From Streptosporangiaceae bacterium (GTDB lineage: Bacteria; Actinomycetota; Actinomycetes; Streptosporangiales; Streptosporangiaceae), in contig JASHTQ010000577.1 in assembly GCA_030040475.1 (NCBI GenBank), forward strand, positions 1-41,567: a stretch of 41,567 nucleotides of DNA, in the 5' to 3' direction. A program made the translations under genes and the position numbers. Position 1 is the stretch's first letter; each line of letters opens with the position of its first letter. Shown in pieces: positions 15,736 to 23,333 of the stretch. The notes under the pieces are model-generated. The model was not told where the DNA came from. It did no database searches and was given only the letters and a program-made list of their open reading frames with translations.

Positions 15736-16875
15736 TTATCCGGCGACGAGCGGTCCGGCCGGCAGGCTGAACAGCCGTTCGGCCCCGGTGTCGGTGACGA
15801 TTATCGTGCCTCCGCGCAGTATGGTGCCGAACTGCTCGGTGCCGACGTTGGGGTGGATGGAGATCACGCGATTGACACCCAGCGCACGGTTGTCGGTTTC
15901 GCTGATGTACTCGGGCAGTTCGATGTTGTCGATGCCCGTCCCGTGACCTAGGCGGGTGATGTCGTCGCGGCTCAAGCCCGCGCCCTCCAACTCGGAGACG
16001 ACCGAGGCGAACACGTCGGCAAAGGTGGTGGCCGGCCCGATCGTGGCCAGGACCCCGTCGAGCGACCTGGCCATGAGGGCGTCAAGTTCGGCGGCTCGCG
16101 GCGGCGGCTCGGCGATAAAAACCGACGAGACGACCTCGGGGCAGAACGACTCCACGTCCGGGATCACCTCGAAGAAAACGGTGGTGCCGGGAGTGAGGAT
16201 TGACTTCGAGGGCTGCAGCAGGCTGCGGCCCCGGGCGTCGGTCGCGCCGACGAAGCAATGCCAGGTCAACGACCCGTAGTCGCGCAGCACCGTCTCGGCC
16301 GCGCGCAGCGCGTCGTTGCCGACGCCGCCCGCCTTCATCGCCGCAACGCCGGCGTAGAACGCCTCTTGCGCGCACCGCGCGGCCACCCGCAGCCGGGCGA
16401 TCTCATCAGGGTCCTTGGGCGCGAGATGCTCGGTCAGGAGATTGGTCACGTCGACAAGTCCGCCTGGCAGCCGCTGGGCGAGTTCGTCCTTCACCCCGGC
16501 CTCGGGCCGGTAAGCCGCGAAGGCGTTCCGCGGCGCGGCGGCCCGGCTGCCCAGCCAGCCCAGGGCGGCGTCGATCATGTCGCTGGTATCGGCCGAGGCC
16601 CAGTTGGAGCGAGCCGCGCAGATCTGCGTGATCGCCGTGCTCTCCCGTTCCGCGGTGGCGCTATGCAGAGGCAGCCGGGTGACGTGCACAGCGCTTCCCG
16701 GCGTTATGACGACGAGGCTCGCATTTGTCACGCTGTGTCGCGGGCAGTATCCGGTCCAGTGCGCCGTCAGCGATGACCTGTAGCAGTACACGAACAGCGT
16801 GTCGATGTCCTGCCCGGCCATCCAGGCCCTGGTGCGGTCCAGCCGGTCGGGCAGGCCGTTCTGCGCTGTCGTCAT
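15736..16875 (-). CDS. M24-fold (creatinase/aminopeptidase P-like) protein lacking most metal ligands, copy A
   Basis: A 379-residue pita-bread protein. The N-terminal creatinase-like domain spans about 1-150, the catalytic domain about 155-379. At the five metal positions of M24 peptidases I see Glu236 and Glu247 (11 apart, exactly the spacing of the usual Asp pair), His311 kept in GHGTG, His341 where Glu is expected (SIHPN), and Gly at about 355 for the last Glu. The catalytic His of HE is Ile318 (DNIELPEY). His206 in TWHCF is at the position of a conserved active-site His. Creatinase is an M24-fold enzyme that works without metal, so a C-N hydrolase is more likely than a peptidase. Last gene of the leftward operon, 9 bp after the molybdopterin subunit. 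Close paralogue of 33043-34209. Confidence 0.88.
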   Translation of the reverse strand: MTTAQNGLPDRLDRTRAWMAGQDIDTLFVYCYRSSLTAHWTGYCPRHSVTNASLVVITPGSAVHVTRLPLHSATAERESTAITQICAARSNWASADTSDMIDAALGWLGSRAAAPRNAFAAYRPEAGVKDELAQRLPGGLVDVTNLLTEHLAPKDPDEIARLRVAARCAQEAFYAGVAAMKAGGVGNDALRAAETVLRDYGSLTWHCFVGATDARGRSLLQPSKSILTPGTTVFFEVIPDVESFCPEVVSSVFIAEPPPRAAELDALMARSLDGVLATIGPATTFADVFASVVSELEGAGLSRDDITRLGHGTGIDNIELPEYISETDNRALGVNRVISIHPNVGTEQFGTILRGGTIIVTDTGAERLFSLPAGPLVAG

Positions 16876-16884
16876 GGCAGCTCC

Positions 16885-19227
16885 TTAGAGAGGATGAGTG
16901 GGTCCGGCATCGAGGGCTGCGACGACCCTGACTGGGGTAAGCGGGGCCTCGGTGATCAGGGCCGCGTCCTGGCCCAGGGCGTCCTGCACTGCGTTCGCGA
17001 TGACCGCAGCGACCGGGATCGTGCCGGCCTCGCCGATGCCCTTGGCGCCGAGCGGGTTGAGCCGCGACTGCGACTCCATGTGATTGATTTGGAGCCCGTC
17101 CAGCAACCCGACGGTCGGAAGCAAGTAGTCGGCGAGCGACGCGGTTAGCAGCTGGCCATCCTCGCCGTAGACGAGTTCCTCGAGCAGCGCGCCGCCTAGG
17201 CCCTGCATCAGGCCGCCGATGATCTGGTCTTCGACGACCGCCGGATTCAGTGCCCGGCCGCAGTCGTGTGCGATCGCGTAGTCGAGCAGCTTGATCTCGC
17301 CTGTGGCGGTGTTGACGAGCACGGCGGCGGCGTGGGCGCCGCTGGCCCAGGTGACCGTGCGGGGTTCGAAGTAACTGACGGCCCGCAGGTCAGGATGCAT
17401 GCCTGCCGGCCGGTCTGTGCTGAAGATCGCGCGCCACGAGAGCTCGGCGAGGCTTAGCGCCGGCTGTTCGATGCCGACCACGTGCGCGCCGTAGGAGTCG
17501 AGGACGACATCGCTCGGGTCGGCCTTGAGGATATGCGCCGCCAGCTCCCTGGCCTTCCTGGCGACCTCGCTGGCTGCCTCGAACACCGCGGAGCCGGCCA
17601 CGACGGCGCTGCGGCTGGCCACGGCACCCCAGCCGTTGGGCACCTTGGCCGTGTCGCCGCCGGTCACTGTCACCAGCTCGGGGTCCACCCCGAGCTGGTC
17701 GGCGCAGATCTGGGCGAATACGGTTTCGTGGCTCTGGCCCTGCGAGGCGGTGCCGGTCGAGACGAACACGGAGCCGGTGAGGTCGACATGTACCGATGCG
17801 CCCTCGAAGGGCCCGATGCCGGTGCCCTCGATATAACAGGCCATGCCAATCCCGAGGCGCTCAGCCGAGGGATCCTCGACGTCGCGGGACCTGTTGTGCT
17901 CGACCGCGGTCGCCGCCCACTTGAGCATCTCGGCAAAGCTGCCCTCTATCTCGATCGGTTGGCCGTCCCGGTAGAGCAGGCCGTTCCGGTATGGCATCTC
18001 GGTCGGCGTGATCATGTTGCGCAGCCGGAACGCCAGCGGATCGAGGCCGAGCTGCCGGGCGGCCGTGTCGAGCAGGCGCTCAAACGCGAAGACGCCCTCC
18101 GGTCGGCCCGCGCCCCGGTACGGTGCTGTGGGGACCTTGGTCGTCAGGATCGAGCGTCCGGTGATCGCGAAACGCGGCACCCGGTACGGGCCGCACAGGT
18201 GAGCGATCGTGTTGTATACCATGACGAGACCGAGCGGGTTGTACGCTCCGCAGTCGATGTCGAAATGATCGCGAAACGCGAGGATGTCGCCATCGGCCGA
18301 CAGCCAGAGCTCCACGTCGTGGATCTGTTCCCTGGCCTGGGTGCTGGAAAAGAAGAACTCGTAGCGGTCCTCGATCCACTTCACCGGACGCCGCAGCCTG
18401 GTGGCCAGCAGCGCGACGATCACGTCTTCTGCGTAGAGCACCCCTTTGACCCCGAAGCCGCCGCCGACATCGGGGGCGATCACCCGGACGCTGTCTTCGG
18501 GACGGTCGGCGAGGCGAGCGATCGCCCGCCGCAGCGCGTGCGGGTTCTGGGTCGCCGACCAGATTCTGACCTCGTCCGCGGTCGGGGCATCCGCCAGCGC
18601 GCCGCGGGTCTCGATCGGCAGCCCCGTCTGGCGATGGGTCTCGAACCGCGCCCGGACGACGTGCGCGGCCTCGGACGCGGCGGCAGCCACGGAGACCTCC
18701 GAGCCCACCGAGATGTCCACCGCTACGTTCAGATCGCATCCGGAGTGGAGTTGGGGTGCGTCCTGGGCTACGGCGGCGGACACCGTCGCCACTGGCGGCA
18801 GTTCCTGGTAGTCCACGTCGACGTATTCGGCCGCGTCTTCGGCCTGGTACCGCGATTCGGCGACGACGACGGCGATGGCCTCACCGACGAAGCGCACCCG
18901 GTCGTGTGCCAGCAGATACTGCGGCGCCGGATTCAGGGTGGGCTTGACCTCGGCGAGCAGTTCGGCGGGGACCCGGTCCCAGAGGAACGGCGGCATCGGC
19001 TTGGGCGCGCCGAGATCGGCAAGCACGGCGACGGTGACGACACCGGGCATGGCCCGGGCAGTGGCCGTGTTGACGGAACGAACGAGCCCGTGAGGGATGG
19101 GGCTGCGCACGAAGGCGGCGTGCAATTGCCCGTCGATGTCGATGTCGTCGACGTAGCGACCGGCCCCGCGGAGCAACCGGTCGTCCTCACGGCGTGGCAC
19201 CGAACGGCCGGTCCAGGCGTCATTCAT
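16885..19227 (-). CDS. Molybdopterin-binding subunit of a xanthine-dehydrogenase-family hydroxylase
   Basis: A 780-residue large subunit of the CoxL/XdhB type. It has an N-terminal hammerhead domain (RREDDRLLRGAGRYVDDIDI, FVRSPIPHGLVRSV), GGGFGVKG at about 255-262 for pterin contacts, and the loop PYRGAGRPEG at 369-378. The catalytic Glu733 sits in KGIGEAGT. True CO dehydrogenases carry AYRCSFR at that loop; RGAGR marks form-II relatives, which hydroxylate other substrates such as N-heterocycles or aldehydes. The protein should bind the molybdenum cofactor and insert water-derived oxygen into a C-H bond. The start overlaps the 2Fe-2S gene by 8 bp. Confidence 0.93.
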   Translation of the reverse strand: MNDAWTGRSVPRREDDRLLRGAGRYVDDIDIDGQLHAAFVRSPIPHGLVRSVNTATARAMPGVVTVAVLADLGAPKPMPPFLWDRVPAELLAEVKPTLNPAPQYLLAHDRVRFVGEAIAVVVAESRYQAEDAAEYVDVDYQELPPVATVSAAVAQDAPQLHSGCDLNVAVDISVGSEVSVAAAASEAAHVVRARFETHRQTGLPIETRGALADAPTADEVRIWSATQNPHALRRAIARLADRPEDSVRVIAPDVGGGFGVKGVLYAEDVIVALLATRLRRPVKWIEDRYEFFFSSTQAREQIHDVELWLSADGDILAFRDHFDIDCGAYNPLGLVMVYNTIAHLCGPYRVPRFAITGRSILTTKVPTAPYRGAGRPEGVFAFERLLDTAARQLGLDPLAFRLRNMITPTEMPYRNGLLYRDGQPIEIEGSFAEMLKWAATAVEHNRSRDVEDPSAERLGIGMACYIEGTGIGPFEGASVHVDLTGSVFVSTGTASQGQSHETVFAQICADQLGVDPELVTVTGGDTAKVPNGWGAVASRSAVVAGSAVFEAASEVARKARELAAHILKADPSDVVLDSYGAHVVGIEQPALSLAELSWRAIFSTDRPAGMHPDLRAVSYFEPRTVTWASGAHAAAVLVNTATGEIKLLDYAIAHDCGRALNPAVVEDQIIGGLMQGLGGALLEELVYGEDGQLLTASLADYLLPTVGLLDGLQINHMESQSRLNPLGAKGIGEAGTIPVAAVIANAVQDALGQDAALITEAPLTPVRVVAALDAGPTHPL

Positions 19228-19729
19228 GCGCCTCCCCCTCGTACTTCGGCAACACGGATCGGGCGGCCGCGACGATGCCCAGGTAGCCTGTGCATCGGCA
19301 CAGGTGGCCGGCGAGCGCCTCGGCGACGTCGTCCTCGGCCGACGCCGATCCCGCCTCCGCCTGCTCGGCGAGGAAGACCAAGGTCATGACGATCCCGGGG
19401 GTGCAGAAACCGCATTGCAGGCCGCGCTGGTCGTGAAGTGCCTGCTGAATGGGATGAAGCGGCTTGCCGGGCTCGGCCAGGCTTTCGATCGTGCGTACCC
19501 GCCGACCGCTTGCCTGGGCCGCCAGGGCGAGGCAGGACCGGATCGGCTGATCGTCGAGCAGAACGGTGCAGGCGCCGCAGACGCCCTGCTCACAACCCAC
19601 ATGAGTGCCGGTCAGCCCGATCTCGTGGCGCAGGAAATCGCTCAGCAGCAGCCGCGCAGGGACGGTTCGCTCCACGTGTTCCCCGTTGACCTCAATATCG
19701 ACCGTCACGGTCTGCCCGGCCGAGGTCAT
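19220..19729 (-). CDS. 2Fe-2S subunit of the molybdenum hydroxylase
   Basis: A 169-residue iron-sulfur protein. The plant-ferredoxin-like cluster is held by Cys46, Cys51, Cys54 and Cys66 (GCEQGVCGACTVLL, SCLAL). The second cluster is held by Cys106, Cys109, Cys144 and Cys146 (QCGFCTPG, HLCRCTGY). It passes electrons from the molybdenum site to FAD. Start at ATG 19729, which overlaps the stop of the FAD-subunit gene (ATGA); its own stop overlaps the large-subunit start. A longer open frame upstream is Arg-rich shadow sequence and is not used. Confidence 0.93.
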   Translation of the reverse strand: MTSAGQTVTVDIEVNGEHVERTVPARLLLSDFLRHEIGLTGTHVGCEQGVCGACTVLLDDQPIRSCLALAAQASGRRVRTIESLAEPGKPLHPIQQALHDQRGLQCGFCTPGIVMTLVFLAEQAEAGSASAEDDVAEALAGHLCRCTGYLGIVAAARSVLPKYEGEAHE

Positions 19730-20640
19730 CGCGCCGCTCGCTTCCCCACGCCGGACGCCTGACCGGCGGCCGGGTCCCTGGCGCGCGCGAGGGCGGTGCG
19801 CAGGGCGACGCGGATCAAGTGCCGGGCCAGCCGCAGCCGGTACGACGCAGGAATACGCGGATCGCCGATCGGGCGGATCTGGCCGGCGACGGCATCGGCC
19901 AGCTCGCAGAGGGTGGGGTCGTCCGCATCGTGCCCGCGCGCCTGTTCCTCGAGTTGCTCGAACCGCAGTGGCACGCCGCTGCACCCGGCGACGCACACCC
20001 GCACGTCGGCCAGCCTGTCCGCCTCGGCCCGGACGGTCGCGGCGACGCCGACGACGGCGAAGTCGCCGCGCCGGAAGCTGAACTCCGTGAAGCACGATCC
20101 CGTCCTGGGCATTACCGGCGGGACCGAGATCTCCAGGGCCAGCTCGGTCGCCTCGATGCTGGTCGTGTAGTGATCTCGGAAGAAGTCCTTCGCCGGCACC
20201 GATCGCTCGCCTTTCGCCGAGCCCAGCAGGATGGTCGCGTCCAGCAACCTCAGCACCGCGGGCACCTCGGCGCTCGGGTCGGCGTGCACGGTGCTGCCCA
20301 CCACCGTGCCGCGGCTCCGGATCTGCGGGTGGCCCACGAAGGAGGACGCCTCGCTCAGCACCTGCCAGCCGGTCGTGACGACCGGTGAGGCCCCCATTAG
20401 GCGCTGGGTGACCTTCGCGCCGATCCGCAGTTGTCCCTCCGCACCGATGCCGACCTCGTCCAGGCCCGGCAGCGCGGCGATATCCAGGAGAACCTCCGGC
20501 TGAGCCAGCCGCAGGTTCAGCAGCGGTATCAGGCTCTGACCGCCGGCCAGCACCTTGGTCTCGTTCGCGTCATCGAGCAGGCGCTCGTACATCTCTGCCG
20601 TGCTGGCGGGTCGGAAGTAGGCGAGCGGCGGCGGCTTCAT
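19726..20640 (-). CDS. FAD-binding subunit of the molybdenum hydroxylase
   Basis: A 304-residue protein of the CoxM type starting at ATG 20640 (MKPPPLAYFRPAS). The FAD motifs KVLAGGQSLIPLLNLRLAQP and GTVVGSTVHADPSAEVPAVL are present. The C-terminal CO-dehydrogenase flavoprotein domain follows (about 185-285). It accepts electrons from the 2Fe-2S subunit and reduces an external acceptor. The start codon shares its A with the stop of the upstream gene (TGATG), so translation is coupled. Gene order FAD, FeS, Mo matches many actinobacterial members. Confidence 0.92.
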   Translation of the reverse strand: MKPPPLAYFRPASTAEMYERLLDDANETKVLAGGQSLIPLLNLRLAQPEVLLDIAALPGLDEVGIGAEGQLRIGAKVTQRLMGASPVVTTGWQVLSEASSFVGHPQIRSRGTVVGSTVHADPSAEVPAVLRLLDATILLGSAKGERSVPAKDFFRDHYTTSIEATELALEISVPPVMPRTGSCFTEFSFRRGDFAVVGVAATVRAEADRLADVRVCVAGCSGVPLRFEQLEEQARGHDADDPTLCELADAVAGQIRPIGDPRIPASYRLRLARHLIRVALRTALARARDPAAGQASGVGKRAAR

Positions 20641-21710
20641 CAGCCGGCGCTCGGAAGCTCCCAGCGCGGGCCGTCGTCGCGGAGCAGTTCCATCGTGATG
20701 CACTTGATGCCGTTCGTGCCGCCCTGCATGATGCCGTCGGAGTCGAATTCGATGACCTCGACCCCCGCCTTACGGACGGCCTCGATCGTCTTAGCCGCCT
20801 GCTTGCACATGATCACCTTGCCGGGCTCGAGGACGATCAGGTTCGCCGGGCAGAACCGCTGTTCGTCCTTGGGAATCTCGATCAGCTTCACGCCGCGTGA
20901 CAGCAGCCATTTGTAGGTTTCCCACGGCAGGTTGCCCGGATAGACGATCGCCAGCCGGTCCGCCACGGGCCCGATCACCATGTCGACGTGAAATTCCCCG
21001 CCGGCCGCGAACGTGTCCATGATCGTCGGCAGCTGCATGACGTGGATCTCCTCGACCCCGGATGCCCGCAGCACCGTGTTTGCCTGGTTAAGGCCCTCCT
21101 GATTGGCGCCGCACGAGAGCCCCGCGACAACCACGTTGTCCGCGAGCGGGACATACATCGGCCCGACCTCACAGATCCCGTTGCCGTGAATCGAGTGCAG
21201 GATCGGGCAGCCGACCTCGGCGAGGAAGCGCTGGAACTCGCGCTCGAGCCCGCGCTTGTACGAAGCGTGACCGAATCTGGGCAGGATCGCACCGCCGCGT
21301 ACGAACCGCACCTCTTCGCACACGAACAGCTTGCGCATCGGCCCGTAGGCCCCCCAGTTGTCCTGGAACTCCATCCAGGTGACCTTGACCCCGTTCGCCG
21401 CAAGCAACTCGGCGTACTGCTGGTGGCAATCGATCATCAGCTTGATGTCGAGGTTGGGCCGGTGCCTGAGGAGGAAGAACGTGGGGTCCTGCGCCCAAAG
21501 CTCGTTGCCCTCATAGGCATCCGGCTTGACCAGGCCCGCCTCGCGGAATCGCCCTAGTCCCGGGGAGCCCCACTTGCGTCCCCAGACGGATTCGTATTCG
21601 TCAAGGAAGGAGAACTGCTCGAGCTTTTCCGCGGCCGGCGGCATCCCGGGCCGATAATCGGGATATTTCGCGATATCGAAGCTGTCGAGCCCGTCGGTGG
21701 TTACTGCCAT
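20640..21710 (-). CDS. Guanidino-group-modifying (amidinotransferase / arginine deiminase superfamily) enzyme
   Basis: A 356-residue pentein-fold protein. Catalytic positions are recognisable: Glu181 in GNGICEVGPM, His241 in GGEFHVDMVIG, and the nucleophile Cys337 in GGTNGIKCITMEL. In arginine deiminases and dimethylarginine hydrolases the first motif is usually EGGD; here it reads EVGP, so the substrate-guanidine Asp seems missing or moved. It could be a transferase, hydrolase or deiminase on a guanidino or amidine compound. I start at ATG 21710 (GGAGA 7-8 nt upstream); an in-frame start at 21737 is less likely. First gene of the leftward operon, translationally coupled to the hydroxylase FAD subunit. 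Confidence 0.85.
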   Translation of the reverse strand: MAVTTDGLDSFDIAKYPDYRPGMPPAAEKLEQFSFLDEYESVWGRKWGSPGLGRFREAGLVKPDAYEGNELWAQDPTFFLLRHRPNLDIKLMIDCHQQYAELLAANGVKVTWMEFQDNWGAYGPMRKLFVCEEVRFVRGGAILPRFGHASYKRGLEREFQRFLAEVGCPILHSIHGNGICEVGPMYVPLADNVVVAGLSCGANQEGLNQANTVLRASGVEEIHVMQLPTIMDTFAAGGEFHVDMVIGPVADRLAIVYPGNLPWETYKWLLSRGVKLIEIPKDEQRFCPANLIVLEPGKVIMCKQAAKTIEAVRKAGVEVIEFDSDGIMQGGTNGIKCITMELLRDDGPRWELPSAG

Positions 21711-21815
21711 TTTGGGTCTCCAGTCTTTTCGAGCCACGCGGGCGACGGACGAGACACCAAGCGTCGGCTTGGTCGGAGCGAGCCGCTAATGAGATTCCAC
21801 TGAGAACAAGCAGTA

Positions 21816-21825
21816 TTGTATACAT
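21816..21825 (-). promoter_or_regulatory. Candidate GntR operator 1 (ATGTATACAA)
   Basis: On the minus strand the site reads ATGTATACAA, about 106 bp upstream of the leftward operon. Its core TGTATACA is self-complementary and fits the GT...AC pattern bound by GntR-family regulators. Confidence 0.55.
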
Positions 21826-22073
21826 ACGGTTGCCAGTTGCGTCAAGAGTACTGGGCCGTCTGGCTGCCGGGACGGCAGCCAGACGGGGCCGTGCAGCGCT
21901 TGCGGGGTCGCACGAAGGCCGCCCCTGGGATCGCCTCGCCCGCTGTCGGCGCGGGTCTCTTACTGCTAAAACCCCGATTCCCGTGCCGTGGCCCAGCCGC
22001 GCCACGGCACGGGGAGCCGAGTAAGGGGAGCGGCGGTGAGGCGCGGGGGCACTTGACGGCCTTCGAGTACATC

Positions 22074-22083
22074 ATGTATACAA
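22074..22083 (+). promoter_or_regulatory. Candidate GntR operator 2 (ATGTATACAA)
   Basis: Same 10-mer in plus orientation, about 114 bp before the rightward operon. Together with flanks it shares the 13-mer TCATGTATACAAG exactly with site 3 at 29013-29025. Confidence 0.6.
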
Positions 22084-22196
22084 GTCCTCACCTCGACCTA
22101 CAGGTCCGGCCAGCCGCTCAATTGTCCGTACCGCACTTCGGAATTGGATTACGGGACCGCTTTTACGGCCACCGCTGAGGAGATTGAGAGGAACGA

Positions 22197-23315
22197 ATGA
22201 CTGTCGTGTCGGCACCGACACCTGAATTTGCGCTCGCCCGGCTGGCGACCGTGACCGAAGGGCTTCGAGAGGCCGGTCTTGATGCCCTGGTGATTTCGGC
22301 CGACTGGAAGCACAAGGGCAGCTACAGGTACCTGTCCGGGCGTGTCCTATGGAGCCGGTGGGCCTATATCGTGATCGTGCCGGATCGCGAGCCGATTCTT
22401 GTTGTCATCGCCCCGAGCCAGCGGTACTGGGCCAAGCGCGAAGGCTGGATCGAGGACGTCCGGTTCGTGGAGCGCCCCGTGGAAGAGGTCGCCGCGGCTC
22501 TCAAGGATGTGCTCAAGCCGGGTGCCCGTCTCGGCGTCGCCGGGTTGAACGACACGATGCGCGTCGCCGACTACCTGCACCTGACCACCGAGCTACCCGG
22601 TGTGGAGATCTCGGACGCCACCGGCGTCGTCGCGCATGCGCGGGCGCGCAAGACCGCCGCCGAGTTCGACTCGCTGCGGGATAGCATGCGGATCGCCGAG
22701 GAAGCCTTCAAGGGCTTCTGCGACAACGTCCGCCCGGGCGCCTCGCACTGGGCGCTTGTCGGCGAGGCCGAACGGGTCATCCGCGGCCAGGGTTGTTACG
22801 ACACCATGATCCTGCTGTCGGACGGTCCCTTCCTGCGCGAGCCCGACAACCTCATCGTGCAGTCCGGAGACGTGATCATGTTCTCGATCGAGCTGTCCGG
22901 GCCCGACGGCTACTGGGTCGAGCGCGGCGGCACAATCAGCATCGGGCCGCCCACCGACCGCACCCGCCGGCTGTTCGATGCGTGTCACGAGGTCTTCGTC
23001 ACAATCCAGCCACTGCTCGTCCCGGGCGCCGAGTGCGGGCAGATCGTGCGCCAGGTGGACTCGATCCTGAGCAGCTCGGAGTTCGCCCGCGGTATCTGGG
23101 GGGGTCACGGCATCGGCCTCGACGTCCTGGAGCAGCCGGTGCTGCTGCCCGACAGCCCGCAGCTGATTCCGCCCATGCAGGCGATCGCCTACCACCCGCA
23201 CGTCACCGATCTGGAAACGAGTCACGGCGCCTACCTCGCCGACACGTTCGAGGTACACGAGTCGGGGGGCATGGGGCTGGCCACCTTGCCGCACGAACTC
23301 GTCGTCGTCGACTGA
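22197..23315 (+). CDS. M24-fold (creatinase-like) protein lacking metal ligands, copy B
   Basis: A 372-residue protein with a creatinase-type N-terminal domain (LDALVISADWKHKGSYRYLS) and a pita-bread C-terminal domain. At the metal positions I see Ser230 (GDVIMFS), Glu242 (GYWVERGG, with one inserted residue), His304 kept (GGHGIG), His333 in place of Glu (AYHPHV) and Ala348 in place of the last Glu. The HE histidine is Leu311 (DVLEQP). Only one ligand survives, so a metallopeptidase mechanism is unlikely; a metal-free hydrolase like creatinase fits better. It diverges from copies A and D in detail but shares their Glu-to-His change. First gene of the rightward operon, 18 bp before copy C. Confidence 0.85.
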   Translation: MTVVSAPTPEFALARLATVTEGLREAGLDALVISADWKHKGSYRYLSGRVLWSRWAYIVIVPDREPILVVIAPSQRYWAKREGWIEDVRFVERPVEEVAAALKDVLKPGARLGVAGLNDTMRVADYLHLTTELPGVEISDATGVVAHARARKTAAEFDSLRDSMRIAEEAFKGFCDNVRPGASHWALVGEAERVIRGQGCYDTMILLSDGPFLREPDNLIVQSGDVIMFSIELSGPDGYWVERGGTISIGPPTDRTRRLFDACHEVFVTIQPLLVPGAECGQIVRQVDSILSSSEFARGIWGGHGIGLDVLEQPVLLPDSPQLIPPMQAIAYHPHVTDLETSHGAYLADTFEVHESGGMGLATLPHELVVVD

Positions 23316-23333
23316 GCCGAAAGACCAGGCCCC

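Larger units (their letters stand above)
21711..22196. promoter_or_regulatory. Divergent promoter region of the catabolic locus
   Basis: About 490 bp separate the leftward and rightward operons and contain no convincing gene. Two copies of the 10-mer ATGTATACAA lie near the two ends, one facing each operon (21816-21825 and 22074-22083). A GGAGA-type ribosome-binding site precedes ATG 22197. Confidence 0.6.

Noticed and set aside
17482..19389. Long plus-strand open frame (635 codons) opposite the molybdenum hydroxylase
   Set aside because: It is antisense to a large subunit with clear motifs; its translation is Arg/Gly/Asp-rich low complexity, as expected from high GC.
16885..20640. Carbon-monoxide dehydrogenase assignment for the molybdenum hydroxylase
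   Set aside because: The active-site loop reads PYRGAGRPEG, not the AYRCSFR of true aerobic CO dehydrogenases.
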